In this document: one piece after another, positions 1 through 5,194 of the stretch
How the letters are laid out: each line of letters opens with the position of its first letter
How positions within the stretch are numbered: position 1 is the stretch's first letter
Notes under the pieces: model-generated
The model's database searches: none
Seen by the model: only the letters and a program-made list of their open reading frames with translations
Told to the model about the DNA's origin: nothing
Assembly (NCBI GenBank): GCA_001871755.1
Contig: MNXL01000090.1
Location: 5,098 to 10,291, forward strand
Direction: 5' to 3'
From: Anaerolineae bacterium CG2_30_64_16
GTDB taxonomy: Bacteria; Chloroflexota; Anaerolineae; CG2-30-64-16
DNA: 5,194 bases
Translations under genes and position numbers: made by a program

Positions 1-1
1 G

Positions 2-295
2 TTCGACCGCTACAAATTGCTAGAAGGGATCCGCATCGCCTGTGCCAAACGCCCCATCGCGATGGCCGATATCGAGCGAGTGGTGAACCAGATCGAAGAG
101 CATCTGTTCAACCTGGGCCGAGCCGAGGTGCCCAGCGAGGTCATCGGCCAGATGATCCTGGAGAAGCTCAAGGAGCTGGACCCCCTGGCCTACATCCGCT
201 TCGCCATCGTCTATATGGAGATGGAGGATGTGGAGGCGTTGCAGCAGGAGTTGGATCGGCTGATGGCTGAGCGGGGTGACACGGTGACCAGGTGA
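2..295 (+). CDS. nrdR: Transcriptional repressor NrdR, C-terminal part (5' end outside the window)
   Basis: This is the last 97 residues of NrdR, the zinc-ribbon/ATP-cone repressor that binds NrdR boxes upstream of ribonucleotide reductase genes when it carries (d)ATP. The frame is open to the window edge and starts at FDRYKLLEGIR, which matches about residue 61 of the roughly 150-residue family; a TTG at 17 is therefore internal, not a start. Recognisable family features are the ACAKRPI segment, the EVPSEVIGQMILEKLKELD helix region and AYIRFAIVYMEMEDVE near the end. These belong to the ATP-cone and its C-terminal extension. The N-terminal zinc ribbon lies upstream and cannot be checked. The final residues (GDTVTR) are encoded by a short direct repeat that also contains the stop codon, so this tail is probably not conserved. 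The nrdJ gene follows 105 nt downstream on the same strand, the expected regulatory target. Identification is by recognised family sequence; the nucleotide-sensing role is known from the family. Confidence 0.93.
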   Translation, partial: FDRYKLLEGIRIACAKRPIAMADIERVVNQIEEHLFNLGRAEVPSEVIGQMILEKLKELDPLAYIRFAIVYMEMEDVEALQQELDRLMAERGDTVTR

Positions 296-306
296 CACGG
301 TGACGC
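275..306 (+). repeat. Two-copy 16-nt direct repeat across the nrdR stop codon
   Basis: The 14-mer ggtgacacggtgac occurs at 275-288 and again at 291-304, giving two 16-nt units that differ only in the last two bases (ca, then gc). Each unit also holds two internal ggtgac copies. The first unit encodes the last residues of NrdR and the stop codon TGA (293-295) lies in the second. It looks like a dispersed non-coding repeat that has reached into the gene end. No protein-level function is evident. Confidence 0.8.
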
Positions 307-323
307 AGTGAGCAAGGATGCAT

Positions 324-352
324 CTCCTGACTCCTGACCCCTGTCTCCTGAC
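324..352 (+). repeat. Short tcctgac repeat cluster in the nrdR-nrdJ spacer
   Basis: The heptamer tcctgac appears at 325-331, 332-338 and 346-352; the first two copies are directly adjacent. Together with the preceding ggtgac repeats it fills most of the 105-nt spacer. The pyrimidine-rich low-complexity pattern is of the dispersed intergenic kind, with no open hairpin or protein-binding palindrome that I can see. Confidence 0.7.
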
Positions 353-387
353 CTCTGCCACTTACTGTGTGCGTATTGTGAATTATT

Positions 388-393
388 GAGGAG
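388..393 (+). promoter_or_regulatory. Ribosome-binding site of nrdJ
   Basis: GAGGAG lies seven bases upstream of the ATG at 401, an ideal Shine-Dalgarno position. It decides the start: an in-frame TTG at 386 overlaps this site and has no ribosome-binding sequence of its own, so the ATG at 401 is preferred. Confidence 0.85.
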
Positions 394-400
394 CTTTGTT

Positions 401-3400
401 ATGATCGAAGCACGCGCCAAGGTTTTTCAACCTGCTATCCAACCCCCGACCGAGATCCAGTTGTCCGAAAACAGCCAGCAGGTGCTGCGCAAGCGCTATC
501 TGCGCAAAGGGCTGGATGGGCAGCCCGTGGAAACCATCGAGGGCATGTTTCGCCGGGTGGCACGCGTCGTCGCGGAACCGGACGCAGCCCACGGCTACGA
601 CCCGAATGCTACAGAGGACAGCTTCTACGGGCTGCTGAGCAGCTTGCGATTTTTCCCGAACTCCCCTACCTTCACCGGCGCGGGGACACCGCTTGGCCAG
701 TTGGCAGCATGTTTCCATCCTGACCAAGCCATCATTACCGCTGACGGGGTCAGGGCCATTGCTGACATAGAACCAGGCGAGCGGGTTTTGACCCACAGAG
801 GCGTGTTTTCTACGGTAACGGAGGTCATGACCCGGCAAAGCACCGAGTTATTGGAGATCTCAATCAGCAAGCTTCCCAAGCCCACCCTGATGGTCACATC
901 AGAGCATCCTATCCTGGCCCTGAGGAAAGCTGACCGGGGCACAAGCACCAAGCCCCAGTGGATCCCGGCCGGGCAACTGCAAGCTGGCGATTACGTAGCC
1001 CTTACCATTCTGTCCGCCCTCCACGACATCGAAGAGATTGACTTGATGGACATCCTGGACCCCGACCGTTATGAAGCCCAAGATGGGTTGGTCTACCGCA
1101 AGAACCGTATCCTAACCCCCTCCGGCTACGTGAGACAGGATGGGACGATGGCTTTGAAACGGCGTTCGGACATTGGCCCGCTATCCAGGCAAGTTACGCC
1201 TGTTCGACAAATCGTCAAGGTGGATCGTGACTTGGCGCGGCTGTTCGGCTACTATGTAGCTGAAGGATGTGCCAGCACCAGAGACAATAACATACAATTT
1301 ACCTTTTCCAAAAACGAACAGCAGTACGTAGAAGACGCGCGGCGCATCATAGCTGATAAATTCGGTCTGGAAACCCAGCCGGAGCCAGCTAATGAAGGTC
1401 GCGGTTGGATTAGTCTCCGGTTCCATTCTACTATTCTCGCGGAGGTGTTCCACACCCTCTTTGGAAGCACCTTTGATACCAAAACCATTCCTCAATGGGT
1501 TCTGGAGTTGCCCTACGGAAAGCAGAAAGAGTTTTTGGCAGGCATTATCCGGGGGGACAGCACCGCTTACCTGTCCAAGAACAATTACCAGACACGCATC
1601 GTTATGTCCAATCCATCCCTCGTGTATGGCGCATGGCAGATTGCCATGCGGTTGGGCATGAACGCAGCCTTGGGAATGCCCACAATGCCTTCGCTGGCAA
1701 CCACACAACCGTACAGTTGTACCCTGAGTGGCATCAAAGCCAGCGAGTTTGTCTCGGACGTATTGGGAAGGCCCCTGCCCCACACAGAGCGCGAATGGTC
1801 ACGCACGATAACCCAGAGAGGATACATCCTCAATCCCATCACCGAAATATCCGGGGGGGCATTTGAGGGAATGGTTTACAACTTGGAGGTAGATAACGAT
1901 CATTCTTACGCAGCTAACATGGTGGCCGTCCACAACTGTTTCGTCCTCCCCATTTCAGATGACCTGGGCAAAGAACGGGATGGCATCTTTCAGACCCTCC
2001 GCGACGCCGCGCTGATCCAGCAGACCGGCGGCGGCAACGGCTTCTCCTTCTCCCAACTGCGCCCCAAAGGGGATAACGTCGCGTCCAGCGCCGGCGTTGC
2101 CAGCGGGCCGGTGGGGTTTCTGCGCGTGTACGACACGGCGTTCGGGGAAGTGGCGCAAGGCGGGTCAAGGCGCGGGGCCAACATGGCCGTGTTGCGGGTG
2201 GATCATCCCGACATCGAGGAGTTCATCTCCTGCAAGGCGCAGGAAGGGCAGATCACCAACTTCAATATTTCGGTCGGCATCACCGACGCGTTCATGCAGG
2301 CCGTCGAGGAGGACGCCGATTTCCCGCTGGTGAACCCGCGCGACGGCAAGGTGTGGCGCACGGTACGGGCGCGCGAGCTGTTCGACAAGATGGTCACTTT
2401 CGCCCATCACAACGGCGAGCCGGGCGCGCTCTTCCTGGACGCGGCGAATCGAGCGAATCCGTTGCCACATCTTTATATTTTAGATGCTACTAATCCATGC
2501 GGTGAGCAATTCTTGGGGCCATACGAGAACTGTTGCCTGGGCTCCATCAACCTGGCCCAGCACGTCACGGCCGATAACCGGGTGGACTGGGAGAAGCTGC
2601 GCGAAAGCACCATCGTGGCCACGCGCTTTCTCGACAACGTGGTGGACGCCAACCAGTACGTGCCAGCCGTGCCGCAGCTCAAAGAGGCTGCCTTACGCGC
2701 CCGGCGCATTGGCCTGGGGATCATGGGACTGGGCGACATGATGTACGCGCTCGGCGTGCGTTATGGCTCGACCGAGGGCCAGGAGTTCGCCGAGCAGATC
2801 ATGGAGTTCGTGCGCTACCACTGCATGACCACGGGCATCGAGCTCGCCCGCGAGCGCGGCCCCTTCCCGGCCATCCGGGACAGCATCTACGATCTGCAAG
2901 ACTTGAAGTGGACGCCGCCCCAACCGCTGGCCCCCTACACCCACGACTGGGGCCGGCCTGCGCTGGACTGGGACGCGATCGTGGCCGGGATCAAGCAGCA
3001 CGGCATTCGCAATGCCGCCCAATGTACAATCGCCCCGACCGGGACTATCGGCACCGTGACCGGCTGCGAGGGTTACGGCTGTGAACCGGTGTTCGCGTTG
3101 GCCTACACCCGCACCGTCAAGGACGGCGAGCGCGACCTGAAACTGACCTACACCAGCCCGGCCTTCGAGGCGGCGTTGGAGCGAGCTGGCCTGGATCAGG
3201 CCGCCCGCGCGCGGATCAGCGAGCAAGTCAGCGCGACCGGCAGTTGCCAGGACGTGGTCGAGGCGCCTGAGGGGATCCGCCGGGTGTTCGTAGTGGCGCA
3301 GGATATCACCATCGAGGAGCACGTGCGCATGCAGGCGGCTCTCCAGGCGTTCGTCGACAACAGTATTTCCAAGACGGTCAACTGTCCTGCCACCGCCACT

Positions 3401-4240
3401 GTCGAGGACGTAAAGGACGCCTACCTGTTGGCGTGGCGACTCGGCTGCAAAGGTCTAACCGTCTACGTCACCGGCAGCCGGCAGGATGTAGTGCTGGAGA
3501 CCAGGGCGACCGCGGAGCAGAAGAGCGGGGGAGCAGAGGGGCAGGGGAGCAGTGCAATCGCCGCTTCGCTAAATGACGCCGCTTCGCTAAATGACGCCGC
3601 TTCACCAATGGCGATTAGCGCCGCTTCGCTAAAAGAATACGGCAAAGCAGCAGATGCCGCATCACCATCCGCTTATCCCGAGCGGCAGCCGCCATCCGTT
3701 GCGGCTCTGGCGGTCAAGCGCCCGCGACCCACCGCGCTGCACGGGATCACCTATCGCAAGGAGACGCCGCTGGGCACCGCGTTCGTCACCGTGAACCTGA
3801 ATGGGCATGACCAGCCCTTCGAGGTGTTCCTGAACGTGGGCAAGGCCGGCAGCGACGTGGCCGCGGTCTCCGAGGCGGTGGGCCGGCTGATCTCGTTGGT
3901 GCTGCGGCTGCCGTCGCCACTGGATCCCAACGAACGGCTGAAACAGGTCATCGACCAGTTGGCGGGCATCGGCGGCGGCCGGTCGCTCGGCTTCGGCGCC
4001 AACCGGGTGCGCTCGCTGCCGGACGCGGTGGCCCAGGTGCTGCGCGAGCATCTCAACGGCTACTACGAGCTTGAGGACGCCACCGCGGCTGAGAGCCACG
4101 CCGCGCCCGTCGCCGAACAGTTGGCGTTGCCCATCGCCGACCGGCCGGTCGGTGACCTTTGCCCCGACTGCGGCCAGGCGACCTTCATCCCAACGGAAGG
4201 CTGCCGGAAGTGCTATGTGTGCGGGTATAGCGAGTGCTGA
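401..4240 (+). CDS. nrdJ: Adenosylcobalamin-dependent ribonucleotide reductase (class II) precursor with intein
   Basis: NrdJ reduces ribonucleotides (family: diphosphates) to deoxyribonucleotides in the cytoplasm, using a thiyl radical generated from adenosylcobalamin; it needs no oxygen and no small subunit. The precursor is 1279 residues and 870 after removal of the intein (precursor residues 104-512). The N-terminus starts directly in the reductase fold (FFPNSPTFTGAGTPLGQLAA) with no ATP-cone. The C-extein opens with CFVLPI, whose Cys513 (104 after splicing) is the redox-active cysteine. NPCGE follows at 698-702, giving the radical Cys700 and Glu702. ENCC has the redox partner Cys711, eleven residues after Cys700 as in the Thermotoga enzyme, plus an extra Cys712. 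APTGTIG is near 878. A low-complexity linker (about 1033-1107) is followed by a TSCPD-type domain (about 1113-1180). The C-terminal tail starts at Cys1254 and has six cysteines, C-x2-C-x10-C-x2-C-x2-C-x4-C; the last pair has the C-x4-C spacing of the shuttle cysteines of other reductases, and the first four could bind zinc. The start at 401 is set by GAGGAG. Likely repressed by NrdR, encoded just upstream. Confidence 0.95.
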   Translation: MIEARAKVFQPAIQPPTEIQLSENSQQVLRKRYLRKGLDGQPVETIEGMFRRVARVVAEPDAAHGYDPNATEDSFYGLLSSLRFFPNSPTFTGAGTPLGQLAACFHPDQAIITADGVRAIADIEPGERVLTHRGVFSTVTEVMTRQSTELLEISISKLPKPTLMVTSEHPILALRKADRGTSTKPQWIPAGQLQAGDYVALTILSALHDIEEIDLMDILDPDRYEAQDGLVYRKNRILTPSGYVRQDGTMALKRRSDIGPLSRQVTPVRQIVKVDRDLARLFGYYVAEGCASTRDNNIQFTFSKNEQQYVEDARRIIADKFGLETQPEPANEGRGWISLRFHSTILAEVFHTLFGSTFDTKTIPQWVLELPYGKQKEFLAGIIRGDSTAYLSKNNYQTRIVMSNPSLVYGAWQIAMRLGMNAALGMPTMPSLATTQPYSCTLSGIKASEFVSDVLGRPLPHTEREWSRTITQRGYILNPITEISGGAFEGMVYNLEVDNDHSYAANMVAVHNCFVLPISDDLGKERDGIFQTLRDAALIQQTGGGNGFSFSQLRPKGDNVASSAGVASGPVGFLRVYDTAFGEVAQGGSRRGANMAVLRVDHPDIEEFISCKAQEGQITNFNISVGITDAFMQAVEEDADFPLVNPRDGKVWRTVRARELFDKMVTFAHHNGEPGALFLDAANRANPLPHLYILDATNPCGEQFLGPYENCCLGSINLAQHVTADNRVDWEKLRESTIVATRFLDNVVDANQYVPAVPQLKEAALRARRIGLGIMGLGDMMYALGVRYGSTEGQEFAEQIMEFVRYHCMTTGIELARERGPFPAIRDSIYDLQDLKWTPPQPLAPYTHDWGRPALDWDAIVAGIKQHGIRNAAQCTIAPTGTIGTVTGCEGYGCEPVFALAYTRTVKDGERDLKLTYTSPAFEAALERAGLDQAARARISEQVSATGSCQDVVEAPEGIRRVFVVAQDITIEEHVRMQAALQAFVDNSISKTVNCPATATVEDVKDAYLLAWRLGCKGLTVYVTGSRQDVVLETRATAEQKSGGAEGQGSSAIAASLNDAASLNDAASPMAISAASLKEYGKAADAASPSAYPERQPPSVAALAVKRPRPTALHGITYRKETPLGTAFVTVNLNGHDQPFEVFLNVGKAGSDVAAVSEAVGRLISLVLRLPSPLDPNERLKQVIDQLAGIGGGRSLGFGANRVRSLPDAVAQVLREHLNGYYELEDATAAESHAAPVAEQLALPIADRPVGDLCPDCGQATFIPTEGCRKCYVCGYSEC
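710..1936 (+). mobile_element. Intein in NrdJ with LAGLIDADG homing endonuclease (409 aa)
   Basis: This in-frame insertion excises itself from the NrdJ precursor as protein. Its borders are clear: removing 710-1936 joins GQLAA to CFVLPI, restoring the standard class II reductase sequence. The intein starts with Cys1. Block A includes GERVLTHRG (23-31). Block B is TSEHP with Thr63 and His66, the TxxH motif that assists the N-terminal cleavage. Block F is VYNLEV (389-394) with His398, and block G ends in His408-Asn409, followed by Cys+1 of the host. All nucleophiles of the standard class 1 splicing pathway are present. Between the splicing halves lie two dodecapeptide motifs: LARLFGYYVAEG (175-186) and FLAGIIRGDS (275-284). 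About 409 residues is usual for a full-length endonuclease intein. The base composition is visibly more AT-rich than the exteins (for example around 1280-1320), suggesting transfer. I cannot assign it to a named allele without a database comparison. Confidence 0.95.
1232..1558 (+). other. LAGLIDADG (DOD) homing endonuclease core of the intein
   Basis: The bounds run from the first base of dodecapeptide 1 to the catalytic aspartate of dodecapeptide 2; the true domain extends somewhat on both sides. Glu185 (in VAEG) and Asp283 (in RGDS) occupy the two metal-binding acidic positions, so neither active site is visibly lost. IPQWVLELP (260-268), just before motif 2, matches the block D type sequence of such inteins. 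In the family this domain cuts an intein-less copy of the host gene at the insertion site, and repair then copies the intein in. Intact acidic residues and an open frame argue that the endonuclease may still be active, which is inference. The roughly 70 residues upstream (about 100-170) match no motif I recognise and may contribute to DNA contact. Confidence 0.85.
3514..3552 (+). repeat. Purine-rich GGAGCAG repeat inside the nrdJ linker
   Basis: GGAGCAG occurs at 3514-3520, 3530-3536 and 3546-3552, spaced exactly 16 nt apart within G-rich DNA. Since 16 is not a multiple of three, each copy is read in a different frame, so the repetition exists at the DNA level and not in the protein (the segment reads AEQKSGGAEGQGSS). 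It looks like an intergenic-type repeat that has entered a tolerant interdomain linker without breaking the frame. Confidence 0.75.
3560..3637 (+). repeat. 18-nt tandem repeat encoding AASLND in the nrdJ linker
   Basis: The unit gccgcttcgctaaatgac is present twice in perfect tandem (3560-3577, 3578-3595). A diverged unit follows at 3596-3613, then, after six bases, another partial copy at 3620-3637; a further gccgc-atcacc fragment begins at 3656. The units are in frame and encode Ala-Ala-Ser-Leu-Asn-Asp and variants. TTAGCG (3615-3620) and CGCTAA (3627-3632) form a perfect 6-bp inverted repeat around a six-base loop. The segment sits between the catalytic barrel and the TSCPD domain and lengthens the flexible linker. 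Confidence 0.85.
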
Positions 4241-4273
4241 AGGCTGCTAGAAAGGGATTTCCCAAGCGGCTCG

Positions 4274-4288
4274 AAATGTGATACATTT
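4274..4288 (+). repeat. Small inverted repeat downstream of nrdJ
   Basis: AAATGT (4274-4279) and ACATTT (4283-4288) are perfect inverted copies separated by GAT. The stem is AT-rich, the loop only three bases and no T-run follows, so it is a poor intrinsic terminator. It could be an operator-like site, but no specific regulator can be named. Confidence 0.35.
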
Positions 4289-4290
4289 GG

Positions 4291-4308
4291 GTTGAACGAG
4301 TTGAACGA
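4291..4308 (+). repeat. Tandem 9-nt repeat gttgaacga
   Basis: Two identical copies of gttgaacga lie side by side at 4291-4299 and 4300-4308. Just downstream, 4323-4344 holds an imperfect palindrome with outer arms gact and agtc around cttcgacgagctcag, which resembles dispersed repeat fragments. Together these occupy most of the nrdJ to DUF218 spacer. No gene is visible in it. Confidence 0.5.
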
Positions 4309-4349
4309 TGCTGGACAGCCACGACTTCGACGAGCTCAGTAGTCCATCG

Positions 4350-4380
4350 TTTACCCTCACAATACACCCTATGCTATAAT
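4350..4380 (+). promoter_or_regulatory. Extended -10 promoter of the DUF218 gene
   Basis: TGCTATAAT at 4372-4380 is a perfect extended -10 element (TG-n-TATAAT). A weak -35 candidate, TTTACC (4350-4355, four of six consensus bases), lies 19 bp upstream; extended -10 promoters tolerate such weak -35 sites. Transcription should begin about seven bases after the hexamer, at 4387-4388, right at the start codon. This is based on sigma-70 type consensus alone. Confidence 0.7.
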
Positions 4381-4387
4381 CCCCCCC

Positions 4388-5044
4388 ATGCGACGCGTGT
4401 TTCGGGCGTTGGCCCGTATTCTCGGCCTGTTGACCCTGGCCGGGCTACTGGGGTTTGGCTTGCTCGCCTGGCAGGTAGATCGCCTGGGCCGGCACGATGG
4501 CGCGCGGCCGGCGGATGTGATTGTCGTGCTGGGCGCGCGGGTCGAGGCGAACGGCCGCCCCGGCTCCGACCTGACCAGCCGCACCTTCCACGCCGTGGAC
4601 CTGTGGCAGGCCGACTACGCGCCGCAGCTCATCTGCACGGGCGGGTTCAGGGACGAGCCGCTCTCGGCCGCCGCGGTTTGCCGCAGGTTCGCGATCGAGT
4701 TGGGCATGCCGGCCGAAGCTGTCTGGCTCGCCGACGGCACGCGAAACACTATCGAGGATGCCGCCACCACCGCACGGGTGATGGCCGCCCACGGTTTGCG
4801 CTCGGCGATCCTGGTCAGCCATCCGCTCCATCTCTATCGCGCGCGCTGGCTGTTCAGAAGAGCAGGCGTGGACGCGGTCACCAGCCCGACGAGCACGGCA
4901 ACGGAACGCATCTTCCCTCTGCTGCGCGCCTGGTATGCGAGCCGCGAGGCTGGGGCGATCGTCATCACCGCGCTGGACGGGTGGGGCTGGCTACCCTACA
5001 CCTGGACGGCCCGCCTACAGACGTGGAGCTATGGGGTGCCGTAG
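4388..5044 (+). CDS. Membrane-anchored DUF218 (SanA/YdcF/ElyC-like) protein
   Basis: This 218-residue protein has a basic N-terminus (MRRVFRALAR), one hydrophobic segment at about 11-29 that should act as a signal anchor, and a DUF218 domain from about 42 to 170. Family features are the opening strand ADVIVVLGA (42-50), CTGG (83-86), RNTIEDA (119-125, the family's N-T-x-E-x-A motif) and SHPLHLYRA (144-152). With the first helix in the membrane, the domain would probably face outside the cytoplasm. Characterised relatives such as SanA and ElyC affect envelope barrier function or envelope carbon metabolism, but the biochemical activity of the family is poorly defined and I assign none. The start at 4388 has no Shine-Dalgarno sequence, only seven C residues after a TATAAT box, which fits a leaderless mRNA. 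The frame and composition are ordinary. It lies 147 nt after nrdJ with its own promoter, so a functional tie to the reductase is unlikely. The family assignment is firm; the role is open. Confidence 0.88.
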   Translation: MRRVFRALARILGLLTLAGLLGFGLLAWQVDRLGRHDGARPADVIVVLGARVEANGRPGSDLTSRTFHAVDLWQADYAPQLICTGGFRDEPLSAAAVCRRFAIELGMPAEAVWLADGTRNTIEDAATTARVMAAHGLRSAILVSHPLHLYRARWLFRRAGVDAVTSPTSTATERIFPLLRAWYASREAGAIVITALDGWGWLPYTWTARLQTWSYGVP

Positions 5045-5062
5045 AATAGCACATTGGGATAT

Positions 5063-5087
5063 GGTAAATTGGGAATCGGTAAATTGG
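5063..5087 (+). repeat. GGTAAATTGG repeats, inverted relative to the downstream array
   Basis: GGTAAATTGG occurs at 5063-5072 and 5078-5087; the second copy extends by one T. The 11-mer GGTAAATTGGT (5078-5088) is the exact reverse complement of ACCAATTTACC at 5150-5160 and again at 5158-5168. The transcript downstream of the DUF218 gene (stop at 5044) could therefore fold into a long stem enclosing about 60 bases. This may help end or protect the mRNA, though there is no classical T-tract terminator. Confidence 0.75.
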
Positions 5088-5115
5088 TCTTCTCGATCAA
5101 CCTGCCAACTGCCAA

Positions 5116-5179
5116 CTACCAATCTACCAATCTACCAATCTACCAATCTACCAATTTACCAATTTACCAATCTACCAAT
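5116..5179 (+). repeat. Eight tandem copies of the octamer (C/T)TACCAAT
   Basis: Eight contiguous 8-nt units fill 5116-5179: five of ctaccaat, two of ttaccaat at 5156-5171, and a final ctaccaat. A related but degenerate run (tgccaact, gccaac) precedes them from about 5103. The array lies in the last 150 nt of the window, which contains no supportable gene. Such arrays change length readily by slippage. No CRISPR-like spacer structure is present, because the units are directly adjacent. Confidence 0.92.
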
Positions 5180-5194
5180 CATGAGTTCCTGGAA

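Noticed and set aside
362..379. TTACTG and TATTGT as a promoter for nrdJ
   Set aside because: The spacing between the two hexamers is only six bases and neither pairs with a credible partner at 16-19 bp.
386..400. TTG at 386 as the start of nrdJ, adding five residues
   Set aside because: The codons overlap the GAGGAG site that is perfectly spaced for the ATG at 401, and no ribosome-binding site precedes 386.
1181..1783. Open frame of 200 codons on the - strand across the intein
   Set aside because: The + strand encodes the intein motifs over the same bases; the reverse product shows no recognisable domain or start signals.
2693..3322. Open frame of 209 codons on the - strand inside nrdJ
   Set aside because: It lies opposite strongly conserved reductase sequence, resembles no known family and is the expected shadow of GC-rich codons.
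4251..4262. GAAAGGGATTTC as an intrinsic terminator of nrdJ
   Set aside because: The stem is four base pairs with no following T-run, too weak to support a terminator call.
5116..5179. CRISPR array
   Set aside because: Units are 8 nt and contiguous, with no spacers and no cas genes nearby.
5181..5194. ATG at 5181 as the start of a further gene
   Set aside because: Only four codons are visible before the window ends, with no ribosome-binding site or -10 box in front, so it cannot be supported.

Overview
The window looks like a piece of a GC-rich bacterial chromosome, most likely Chloroflexota (Anaerolineae/Caldilinea-like). That placement is an inference. It rests on the GC-rich codon use, a vitamin B12-dependent ribonucleotide reductase preceded by nrdR, and short 7-18 nt repeats scattered through intergenic and linker DNA in a style common in that phylum. 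No 16S or other phylogenetic marker is present.

Layout, all genes on the + strand: (1) positions 2-295 hold the 3' part of nrdR, the repressor of ribonucleotide reductase genes, cut by the window edge. (2) 296-400 is a spacer of short repeats ending in a good ribosome-binding site. (3) 401-4240 is nrdJ, a class II (adenosylcobalamin) ribonucleotide reductase, read as one uninterrupted 1279-residue precursor. A complete 409-residue intein (710-1936) sits inside it, immediately before the redox-active cysteine of the reductase, and keeps both splicing motifs and a two-motif LAGLIDADG homing endonuclease. The spliced enzyme would be 870 residues: catalytic barrel, a repeat-built low-complexity linker (about 3499-3720), a TSCPD-type domain and a six-cysteine C-terminal tail. 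(4) 4241-4387 is a spacer with small repeats and ends in a strong extended -10 promoter. (5) 4388-5044 encodes a membrane-anchored DUF218 (SanA/YdcF-like) protein, probably translated from a leaderless mRNA. (6) 5045-5194 is repeat DNA: eight tandem (C/T)TACCAAT units, with inverted copies upstream that could form a long hairpin.

Functionally, nrdR and nrdJ form a dNTP-supply unit: NrdR senses ATP/dATP through its ATP-cone and represses reductase genes, and NrdJ makes deoxyribonucleotides without needing oxygen. NrdJ itself appears to lack an ATP-cone. The DUF218 gene has its own promoter and no evident link to the reductase. The most notable element is the intein. Its +1 residue is a catalytic cysteine of the host enzyme, so no active reductase can exist before splicing. 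I see no wholly new system. The points most worth a second look are the intein, the repeat-expanded linker of the enzyme and the leaderless promoter.
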